Below are positions 55,142 to 64,000 of a stretch of 64,000 bases of DNA, one piece after another (position 1 is the stretch's first letter; every line of letters begins with the position of its first letter). The notes below the pieces were generated by a model, which did not search any database, had not been told where the DNA came from, and worked only from the letters and a program-made list of their open reading frames with translations. A program made the position numbers and the translations under genes. Source of the DNA: Canna indica (lineage: Eukaryota > Streptophyta > Magnoliopsida > Zingiberales > Cannaceae); NCBI GenBank assembly GCA_034359265.1, contig CP136895.1, positions 51,602,001 to 51,666,000 of the forward strand, written 5' to 3'.

Positions 55142-57462
55142 TGTAATACCCGAGATTTCCTAACATATAAGTTTTATGTGGTGCAACGCGCGGGATCAGG
55201 GAATGGCCGGGTTGAGTTGCGAGAATCGTCACTAATGGAAGGTATAACATAAATTGTTGATTCGTTAAGCGTGTGGCATGACTTATGTGTTAGATTGATT
55301 CAAGTTGGGATAAAATCGGGTTACGGGTTGAGTCGGGGTCCGATTCGGACTCGGGTTGCGTTGAGTAATGAGACTCAAGTCTCGAGGGCACTTTGGTCAA
55401 AAGCCAAAGGAGGGGGGAATAAAACCATTGACCTCAAGCCGCCGTGTGGCTCAAAGAGGGAGAGCTACACGCAGCCCGAGGTGAAGGAGAGGGAGGAAGC
55501 TTGTGGTCGGCGCCGGTCTTGCGTTGTCGGCGGAGAAGCCGGGATTCGTCTTCATCGAGTCCACCTTGTCATTGAATTAAGGTGAGTGGTCGGATTCATG
55601 CTTTGGGGGTGAGACGGGTAGCCAAACCTATTGGAATTGATAGATCGAGTGTTTTTCTCGCGAGATGTTGTCGATTCTTCGTATGTTCATTGATTTCTTC
55701 GGATTTTTATCGCTGATGTACCTTGTATATGCTTTGATGTCCGGATTTTGTCGATCTAGGGGTGGGCCGATTGAAGGAAAAGGGGAAAGGTCATGCTGAA
55801 ATTTTCTCCAATTCCCTCGACCGATTTAAACCCCTTAGGATCAGTCTCAACTTAAGGTGGAGTGGTTTTATGGTTTAATCGCTGCAGTTAGTGATCAAGA
55901 CCACTTCTTCCCCAAGCCTTGAGGGCTCGGCCGAACAAGGGAGATCCTTTTTCAAAGTTTGGCCGAGCCAAAGAGGGAGAGGGATGATCAAGAATGAAAT
56001 TAGGAAGGTTCTAAGTCTTGGTGTTAGGATTCTTGGTCGGAAATCTCCTTCACCTATCATCCTTGGAGGATCGACTGAGCAAGGCATGCCTTGCTCAAGG
56101 CCCGGCCGAGCTGAAGAGGAGGGGGGGGGTGACCGAGAAGGGATAGTTCTTCATACTTAGAATTTTAGTGACATCGGGAAACAAAGAGCACATAGTTGGC
56201 ATTTAGGGCCACCGTGGGAATTGGTAGAACACCAACTAAGGAAAACCTTCATTTTGGTAAACATACTAACGACATCAAGTGGTAGGAATTATTTCTAAGA
56301 TTTCTCATCTAGTATTAAAGGCTGATTTAATTTCTTTACCATGCTAGATGAACTCTTTCCTTGTTGAGTTTATTTCCTTCCAACAGAATTTAAATTCCCT
56401 TACACATGTATTTATTCGGTTTGATATAGCATTTATTGTAATGCCAGATTGTATATGGTGATGTATGATATATGGCTACTCCTATAGTTATGGCATGTTT
56501 ATATATATATATGCATATTGTGACATTGTGGAATACCTGTGTGTATTGTGATTGAGGTGGTCTACTGGGGAGGGTAGAGGGTTGACCTCGGCTTCTACTT
56601 GACTCAACAGTAATTTAGGGTCTTGAGATTACACCAGTGGGCACGCTAGGTGTTAGACCTGGTGGCGGAGGGTCTTGAGATTTTGTCAGTGGGCCACGCT
56701 GACGGTAGACCCGAGTTGGGTGGGACTAGCTATCCCTAACCTGGTGGGTTCCGTAAACTAGACGACCACCCTAGTGAACGAGCCTGGTGATTGACTCGCC
56801 ATGTGTGAAACTTGTGATGGTGAACACAATTTATGTAACTATGGTGGCCGGATAGGGCCGAAATGTATCTACACATGTCTAGGCCGATACTGGCCGGTTA
56901 TTATGTTTTGTGTTGGGCCTTATGTATGGCCAGATTCTTCACTGTTGTTCAGTCAGGCCGAATGGCCATTGGATGGAATGGATTCTAGATATAATTGCTA
57001 ATATATCATTTGGTATTCTTATCTGATCATGTATCTGAATTCAAGTGAAGGTTCGAAGAACCACTCACTGAGTTCCTCGTGAACTCACGGTTTAATTGTT
57101 ATTGTTTTGCAGAGCCCGACTAGTGAGGTGCGGCTTGGTGGCATGGTAGCAGTTGGGGTGCAGATCTCGTAGCAGGCATCCATGTAGTCGTAGTCGTGTC
57201 ATTTGAGTTGTTGGTCATGCACTGAGTGGTCCTTGTAAAACATTTACTGCTTTCAAACTTGAAATATTTCCTTGAAAAGTTGAGTTGCTTTCTTTAAACT
57301 TAAAAATGTTTTGACCTTAATAAAGTTGGTCGCCGTTTTACTTCATGACTCTCTTGTTAGTCCAGTGTTGTTTTTGTGTATGATTGGTCAGAGCATGTGG
57401 TAGGCTTCGGGGTACTGACACGTACCCTGGCCGGTCACGCGACCTTGAATTGGGGCGTGACA
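55142..57462 (+). repeat. 3' LTR of Tekay element (LTR D)
   Basis: TGTAATACCC...GGGGCGTGACA, 2321 bp. AATAAAA at 55418; donor AAG/GTGAGTGG with GT at 55582; acceptor TTGTTTTGCAG ending 57112, followed by AGCCCGACTAGTGAGG. Stem TGAGTTC/GAACTCA at 57069-57087. At 56625-56710, two units of GGGTCT...AGACCT/C enclose inner stems ACACC/GGTGT and GTCAG/CTGAC around a GTGGGC(C)ACGCT core. Confidence 0.92.
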
Positions 57463-57966
57463 GAAGGCTTTTAAATAGGCAAAACACCATGTGGTGGTCG
57501 GGCACAACGGGTATAAATGGCTATTTTTCTAAACGTTATACAGCCCAATTGCTGGTCCGATCGAAGGCCGATCGATCGACCAAGCGACCGCACGAGCGAT
57601 CAGAGCCCCCTGTGGACTCTGGGCTCTGTTTGGTCGACCGCCCCTGCGACCGAATCTGGGAAATCAGCCTTTGTTAATTTCTTATCCCGTTCTTCATTTA
57701 CGGATTTTGGTTTTCAGAGTTTTGGGTTCTTAAGCATCAATTTGAGGATTTACAATAAAAGCTAGACACCCTAAACTAAACTCTAACTTCCCAAAGAATC
57801 CCGAGCATCGACGAGCATCATTGCCGATTTCTTCAATTTTTTCGACCGCGGACGTCGAGCGCTAACTGACTTTGAACCTGAAAGTACTTCTCAATGAAAT
57901 GTTAGTTTCATGTTTGTTATCATCAAAATCGAGATTAAGACCAATGTAGAAAACCTTAGGCCAACA

Positions 57967-58740
57967 ATCTCCCCCTTTATGATGATGACAAACATCCTTA
58001 AGAAAATATATCATTTAAGCGCAAAGGATATCAAACATGGGATTTCTCCCCCTATCAACATGCATATCTATGAAATAAACTCCCATTATCTATATGCATG
58101 GTTTTCCTATATTTTCTTCCATTTTTACCTATATTTTTCTCCCCCTTTTGACATCAATAAAAAAGGACGAGAAAAGTCAACTATGGTCAAAGTTGGGACA
58201 TGAAAACTTGTTTTTAAGAAAACGAAGTAAACCAACCCAAGGGGCGAAAACAAAACATCGAATAAGAGACTAAGTCATACATGATAGCATTAGATGATAA
58301 ATAGATTTCAAGTCTAGAAATCATGCATAAGCTCAAGTATGGATATTTTCAAGTATTGGTCTAAACAAGCAAAAATCAATTTAGAAGTAATTTTGCTCAA
58401 CTTATAGTGATGACGATACCAAAGATGAATTCAAAAAGTCATACTTGAAGTCTCATTTGAAGATTGGACCAAAAATTAAAGTATCGGAAAATTGAACATT
58501 TGGGAAGAATGATACTTTAATGTTTTGAAATCCAATTTTAAATATCCATATCAAATCATATTCTTACTAAACTTTTTTGAAATTTTTGCTAAAGAAACTA
58601 GATTTTTCAGAGAACATGCAGTTTCAACAATCATCCACAAATCAATTTTCTGCATTTTTCTAAAAATAACTGAAATCTAGTGGCATTTTCGTAAATAACA
58701 GCTATTTTTCATTCAAACTTTCGAGATATCAATATATAAT
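57967..58740 (-). other. SIRE-like copia 3' non-coding region with polypurine tract
   Basis: The minus strand reads TCATAAAGGGGGAGAT directly before the LTR start TGTTGGCCTAAGG. A second similar purine tract lies at about 58138-58148. No coding sequence seen. It is cut at 58741 by the plus-strand copia LTR. Confidence 0.75.
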
Positions 58741-61700
58741 TGTTGGCCGAAGGTTTTTTCCTTCGTGCTCTATTCTCTTCATGATTATTTTGATGATAAC
58801 AAACCAAATCTATTTAACCAAGTTCTGGAAGCATGAAGGTCGCAGGATCGATAAAAGACAAGTCAAATTTCACATCTTGCGACATCGGTCTCGATGCGAT
58901 GACTCACAAGAGTTCGATACATGCACCTGAGACGACTTGAATGAATAGAAAGAATATATGGAAAACCTTTCAAATTGGGGCACGCTGAAGGGTGGAACCC
59001 GAAAACAAAGTGTAAGAACCGAGGTTTTCTAATATAAAAATCTACTTTGGTGCAGCGCACCGGATCAGGAGTTAGTCGGGTCGAGCCGCGAAATCACCGC
59101 GAGTAGAAGGTATAAGTCAGCTTATGAAATTTAATTGGTTAAATGTTCCTTCCTTCTTAAGCATTAGATGTCTTAGTAGAGTCGAGTTCGAATCATGTGT
59201 GCAGATTGAATCGGGGCTCGAATCGGACTTGGATTGAGTCGAGTAGGGGCTAAGTGAATAGGAGGGGCATATTGGTCAAATAAAGATGATGGAATAAAAT
59301 CTCTCATCCCCAGTCATGCGGCTCACCTTTGGAGCCGCACGCAGCTCGAGAGAAGAGAGAGGGAGGAGGGGAAGCCTTGGAGTCGGTGCAGGATTCGTGC
59401 CACCGTCGGAAAGATCGAGTTCGCCATCGCTCATCCTTTCTTCTTCCTTGATCAAGGTGAGTGGAACGAACCTTGTTGTGAAGGGTAGGTGGGTAGCCGA
59501 CCCAAGCTTTAGGGGTTTCCTCCGATTTTCTTGTGAGATTCAGTCGATCTACCGATGTTCTTCCAAGATTTGGTTTTTCTTATGATATGTATTTACTATT
59601 CTTATGAATTTCTCATCGTTTTTCTCGATGTTTAGGGCTGGCCACATGAAGGAGAAAGGGGGAAGGTCATGCCAAATTTTTCCCTAATTTCCTAGAGTGG
59701 TCGAAAACCCTTGGATTAAGTTTTCCTCGCGATTGACGACTCGATTCTTCACAATCATGGCCGAGATCTTATCCTCCTATCCTGCTTGCCCTCGACTGAG
59801 TATGATCAGCCTTAGGTAGGCTCGGCCGAGTGGTCATTGGGGGGGGGGGGGGAGCTTTTGATGTGTCTTATGCTTACATGTAGGGTACCAAGTCACACTT
59901 TTATGTTGTAAATCATTTGCATGATATATGAAACTTGGTAGTGATGGATCGAGATTAGAGCATTATAAGGAAATGTTCTTGATGGTGCATTCATGGTAGG
60001 ATCTTAGTATGACATGTGAATCATGGTAATGTTTCATTTACTTGTAATACCCTCTTGAATGCGCATATATGGCTAAGATTTTGTATGGTATATGATTTGT
60101 AGAATTTCCTTCATTAAATTATTAATGCTAGTATTGAAACTACCATGATAGATTAAATATTACATTGCTGGAATTTATTGATTAAATGCAGAATTTAATT
60201 ATTTTAGTTTTGCAATTATGCGGTTATTCATGGTAGTAGATGTAGGTTAATTTCTTTATATCTTATGGGTTGTGACATGCATGTATTTAGACATTTCTAC
60301 ACTTATGACATGTAGTTCACACTTGAAATGTGGCATATGATGTTAGACGACTATTAGGAAACTTTAGGGTGCTTGTTATTTAGAGAAACTCGAATGTAGA
60401 CAAGCTAGGTCTCACACCTAGGGAACAACAAATGAGCAATAGTATGCGAATGGTAAGGCCCGGAGAAAAGGGCTGAGCATGGGTGAATGCGCGGGATTTT
60501 AAATATGGAAACTTTAGAACACCTTGCTTGTGTGATGTGATTGTGATAGTCAGCCGAGAAGCATGGATGGTCAGAATGACTAATGCTTGACTCGGCCAGT
60601 GATTTGGGTCTTGAGATTGCACCAGCGGGCCCGCTAGGTGTTAGACCCCAGTTGGGTGGGACTAGCTATCCCTAACCCGGTAGGTGTCCGGAGACTAGCA
60701 GACCATCCTAGTCAACGGCCCAGTGTATGCTCTAATTTACTCATGTGTTATGTAGGCCGCGCGGCCAGAATATTACTGTCATTGTGTGGTAAGGCTGGTT
60801 AGAGCCGAACCATTAGTTCATGAGCAGGCCCTAGTGGCCGGGTGCTATTTTGCTTAGTTGGGTTGTTATGGCGGGTTATATGACTGTATGGTCTATACAG
60901 GACGGCTCTTGGGGTCAGTTGTCATATCAGGACTAGATTAGATCCCTAACTTTATATTTTTCTAACATTATATACATCTTATTATTGGGGATTTATGTGG
61001 AGGTTTGGAAGAACCGCTCACTGAGTCCCATGTGGAGTCACGGTTTATTTCTCTTGTTTTGTAGAGCCCAACCAGTGAGGTGAGGCTTGGAGTCATGGTG
61101 CAACTGGAGGGCAGGCAGTGGCGTAGATCTCGTAGCAGCGTCCAGTAGTCGTAGTAGTGATATTCAGGATTGTTTTCTTTACATACACTGGGAGTTGTTT
61201 AGTTGAAAACATGTATTCGACTTTAACTCGAGTTGTTTTATTTTGTAGTTGATGTTTCACAACTCTTTTTAAAATTGTGAACCTTCTTTAACAATTAAAT
61301 AAAAGCTACATCGTTGTTTTTATTTTCATGCTTCCGATTTCTTGTCAGTCAATGTATGTGGTAGGCTTCAGGGTAGGACATAGACCCTGGCCGATCACGC
61401 GACCCTAAGTTGGGGCGTGACACAAAGCGCGCAATGAGAAGACCAAAAAGAAGTTTTCAGCCAAGGTTCGGTCGATCGAATGATGCAAAAAATTAGCAGT
61501 AGCCAATTCGGTCGACCGAAGTGTGCCCAAAAGCGACAGAGTGCCGTAGTCACTTGGGCGGTCGATCAATCGGTCGATCGATGATCGACCGGCAAGCGAT
61601 CGGGCATCGCCAATGGGCAGAAAAAAAGCCCGTTGACGACACCCTAGTTTTTGGGGTTATAAATACCGACTCAAAACCCTCTCCTCACCAGTTGTTGATG

Positions 61701-62406
61701 CCTCAAAAACTAAAAGAGTAATCCTAAGCATCCTCTAAGCTCTTTCTTGATCAAATTTCCAACCCTAGCTCTTGATCCCTCAATGTCAAGTGTTCATCTT
61801 TGGAGAGTCACTCAAGCTTGCTAGGCTCAACAAGAAGAGGTGATTCTATTGTGATAACTTCTCTTTTCTCTCTTCTTGTGATTGAAATCTTTTTGGTTTG
61901 ATTTTGATTGTATAAATTTGATTGTGTAATAGACCTTGTGTGTGGTCTAACTAGTTTGTGGTAACCTTGGTGTTTAAGGTGTAAAGCCACTTGTGTAAAA
62001 CTAGATTAGGAGTTTCTTAGGAATTGAGGTGGGAAAGCTCACTCGGTGTGAAGGTGGATACTTCTAGGTGTGGAAGTACCTTTAAGGGAGTGTAGGGCCT
62101 TTCCGGTGTAAAGTCCTCAATTGTAAGCTACTCTTAATATAGTGCATTTGTGTGTGAAATCCTAAGCATGGGTCTTAGGTAGTGGAGTAGGCGATTAGCC
62201 GAACCACTATAAATTTCTTTGTGTTAGCATTGTTACTCTTGCATTTGTTTAACTGCTTTATTTCATCACTTCTTTATCTAATCATCAAATTGTGAATTGC
62301 CTAAACTGCAAGAAAACGATTATACACGAATAATCGGAATTAGGCAATAAGATTACTTAACACACTATTCACCCCCCCCCCCTCTAGTGTGGCCATTTCG
62401 TCAAGA
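58741..62406 (+). repeat. 5' LTR of plus-strand SIRE-like copia, split
   Basis: Starts TGTTGGCCGAAGG, ends TCAAGA (expected CAACA). About 1.25 kb without LTR E. It includes CGATCG palindromes at 61465-61610, GTGGAGTAGGCG with the GCCGAACCACTATAAA region at 62180-62215, and a 12-C run at about 62373-62385. Confidence 0.85.
59011..61422 (+). mobile_element. Ty3/gypsy Tekay-like solo LTR (LTR E)
   Basis: TGTAAGAACC...GGGGCGTGACA, 2412 bp, perfect duplication CAAAG (59006-59010, 61423-61427), no internal region. AATAAAA at 59293; donor AAG/GTGAGTGG with GT at 59457; acceptor CTTGTTTTGTAG ending 61064, followed by AGCCCAACCAGTGAGG. Pre-acceptor stem TGAGTCC/GGAGTCA (one mismatch) at 61022-61040. 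A GGGTCT...AGACCC unit with inner CACC/GGTG stem lies at 60606-60648. A 14-G run is at about 59839. Confidence 0.93.
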
Positions 62407-62408
62407 AT

Positions 62409-62420
62409 TGGTATCAAAGC
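62409..62420 (+). promoter_or_regulatory. tRNA-Met primer-binding site
   Basis: TGGTATCAAAGC, one transition from the standard TGGTATCAGAGC, two bases after the LTR end. Confidence 0.85.
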
Positions 62421-62474
62421 GGGTTGTAGATTGAGATTTCACCGTCTCATCTACATCTAGTCTCAATCCGAAAA

Positions 62475-63748
62475 ATGGCACTAGAGTTGGTAGTGTCTGT
62501 ACCACCTAGGTTTGATGAGTTAAAATTTGGTCTTTGGAAAGGAAAAATGTATATATTCTTAAAGACTCAAGGTATAGGTGTGTTTAATATGGTAAAGTCA
62601 AAATACATAGAACCTAAGGAGAACATGGATGCATGGATCCAAGAACAAATTAATTGGTTTGAGTTAAATGCAAAGGCAACAAATTGCATATATTGTTCTT
62701 TGGAAAATAACACTTTTGAAAAAGTCGTGCATTGTACTTCAGCATATGATATTTGGGCTATTCCGAACATGCTTTATGATTATGCTAAAATTGAAGAACT
62801 TGTTACCCTAAATGAAGAAGATGATGACAATTGTCATACTCCTATATCTAATGTAGTTCTTGAAGCTAATCGTGTTTCTAGCCAAAGAAGTACAAAGAGT
62901 CGAAAGAGAAATGTGATATGTCACCTATGCAATAAGAAATGACACGTGAAAAAGAATTGCTCCAGTATGAAGAGCAAGGTAAAACAGAGGTCAAACTCTT
63001 CCACTTACCCACGTACACCAAGTGAAGCATCCTCACACCATAATCATGAAGCTAACATCATAAACGTTGATGAGGAGGTATGCTTTTCTTCTAGTCATGC
63101 AAATTATAGACCTAATTCATCTAGTTCTTCAGACCTTCTATATGATGAATTATTAGACGAATGCAAAATTATGTATGCCTTGATAGTTAAAAAAGACAAA
63201 AAAAAGAAAAAAATAAAAGAAGAAAATTTGTCACTTAGTTCCCATTTACATAAAGTAAAACTAAAAAATGAGAAACTAAAAGTTAATGTCACGTACTAAC
63301 TCATGTCATGATTCCTTAGACATTGACACTAAGGATTTGAAAAATGAAAATGTCATTTTGAAAAAGGAAAATAGCTTGTTAAAAACTCAATTGAATGCAT
63401 TGCACAAATCTATGAATGATGTAAAAAATGAAATGTTGATTTTGAATAGGAAGATTAATGCTTCATCTGTTAAAAGATCCATAAATCAAAATGATTCATT
63501 TAGAAAACTCCAAAACAAAAATGTTTTTTTCTAAGAATGCTTATGTTCATCATAACTCACACTCTAAGCATTCCAATGCTAGATCCCATGTCCATAGTAT
63601 AAATAAAAGGAAATTTAATGGACATTGTTTTTGTTGTGGCATTTTTTATCATGCCATTAATGATTGTGCTTTCAAGAAAAATCCAAGTGTGGCAAAGACA
63701 CTTTGGGTTCCTAGGCCAACTTACCCCCAAGGACCCAAAGCCATTTAG
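62475..63748 (+). pseudogene. gag: SIRE-like copia gag, internally deleted and broken
   Basis: MALELVVSVPPRFDELKFGL opens the capsid domain, followed by AKATNCIYCSLENNTFEKV and AYDIW. The sequence then jumps near 62760 to ELVTLNEEDDD, skipping the middle of the capsid domain. The first zinc knuckle CHLCNKK has TGA (62941-62943) where glycine is expected and continues HVKKNC. A long coiled-coil tail follows with frameshifts at about 63290 and 63500. A second knuckle, CFCCGIFYHAINDC, lies near 63620-63665. Confidence 0.85.
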
Positions 63749-64000
63749 GTACCAAAGATTTCTTGCTCTTTTGTAGGGGGAGCTACCGCACAAGGATAAA
63801 GAGAAATAGATTATGGAAGTTGACCTTAAATCCGAATGAGAAATCCCCAAGAGGTTGCAACTTCAGGCTATCATGATGCCATAGGTATGGATATTGGCAT
63901 CTAGACATGTTTGGTATCACCTCCCTCACTTTGCTTGTCATCTTAAAGTTGGAATTATGATACTAGTTAAAATTTGAGTTGTTCTTACTCGCTCATGATA
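63749..64000 (+). other. copia gag-pol boundary region, decayed
   Basis: Follows the second zinc knuckle (LWVPRPTYPQGPKAI then stop). The next bases should lead towards protease; no clear motif remains in the visible part. Confidence 0.4.

Larger units (their letters stand above)
50103..57462 (+). mobile_element. Ty3/gypsy chromovirus, Tekay/Del-like, degenerate
   Basis: Truncated 5' LTR (50103-50672), gag, pol with protease-RT-RNase H-integrase order, chromodomain-like end, polypurine tract and full 3' LTR (55142-57462). The flanking copia LTR continues on both sides. The 5' LTR lacks both its start and its end, including the primer-binding site. Many stops and a large integrase deletion make it non-autonomous. 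Confidence 0.9.
46441..58740 (-). mobile_element. SIRE-like copia, 3' end, split twice
   Basis: Reading leftwards: 3' non-coding internal region 58740-57967; LTR from 57966 to 57463; Tekay element; LTR again 50102-49764; solo LTR C; LTR 46602 to about 46441. The LTR pieces align in order with the LTR at 58741-62406. The LTR 3' end is missing at about 46441, and the pol region lies beyond the insertion at 58741. Confidence 0.8.
58741..64000 (+). mobile_element. SIRE-like copia, 5' part, runs off the window
   Basis: 5' LTR (split by solo LTR E), primer-binding site and broken gag. It appears inserted into the 3' region of the minus-strand relative, so the two lie back to back. No second LTR in the window. 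Confidence 0.85.

Overview
This window is plant nuclear DNA, almost certainly angiosperm heterochromatin. It is built almost wholly of transposable elements nested in one another, and I see no intact host gene. The evidence for a plant is: Ty1/copia elements with primer-binding sites for initiator tRNA-Met (TGGTATCAGAGC-type), Ty3/gypsy chromovirus (Tekay/Del-like) LTRs over 2 kb long, a complete CACTA (En/Spm) transposon with TNP2-type and plant tnpA-type genes, a hAT MITE, a LINE with a plant-type RNase H, and a captured U-box/ARM-repeat fragment. Species cannot be named from this sequence.

Layout. 1-3143: 5' end of a minus-strand SIRE/Maximus-like copia element (gag, PBS, LTR). 3144-5986: piece of a minus-strand Tekay-like LTR split by solo LTR A (3418-5914, TSD CATAA). 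5987-15585: two copia 5' ends fused head to head (LTR-leader-gag start facing LTR-leader-gag-partial pol), with a hAT MITE inside (9713-10217). 15590-36180: a LINE split by a minus-strand copia (about 16475-34848), itself split by a 14.5-kb CACTA transposon (17897-32389, TSD AAT); the CACTA carries tnp2, a tnpA-like gene, a copia fragment and a U-box/ARM gene fragment. 36.2-40.9 kb: degenerate sequence with a coiled-coil gene relic and microsatellites. 40902-44114: long-inverted-repeat (foldback) DNA element split by solo LTR B (41097-43752). 44234-44305: tRNA-Pro relic. 44695-46440: truncated minus-strand Tekay-like LTR (F). 46441-58740: 3' end of a minus-strand SIRE-like copia, split by solo LTR C (46603-49758, TSD ACTCC) and by a degenerate Tekay element (50103-57462; LTR D at its 3' end). 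58741-64000: plus-strand SIRE-like copia whose LTR is split by solo LTR E (59011-61422, TSD CAAAG).

The most unusual signal is inside the Tekay-type LTRs. All of them carry a TATA-like box, then a GTGAGTGG splice-donor-like site, and 1.5-2.3 kb later a pyrimidine-rich acceptor followed by AGCCTGACC-like sequence, so each LTR looks as if it encloses its own intron. Inside that interval are tandem units in which a nearly constant core is flanked by arms that differ from unit to unit but stay complementary to each other. The units, the core and the arms differ between LTR families while the design is kept. A further small stem-loop just before the acceptor also shows compensatory change between families.

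None of the elements looks autonomous today. Stops are often TGG-to-TAG/TGA or CAG/CGA-to-stop, as expected of methylated, silenced repeats. The nearest to intact is the CACTA element: one in-frame stop in tnp2, and one frameshift plus one stop in the tnpA-like gene.
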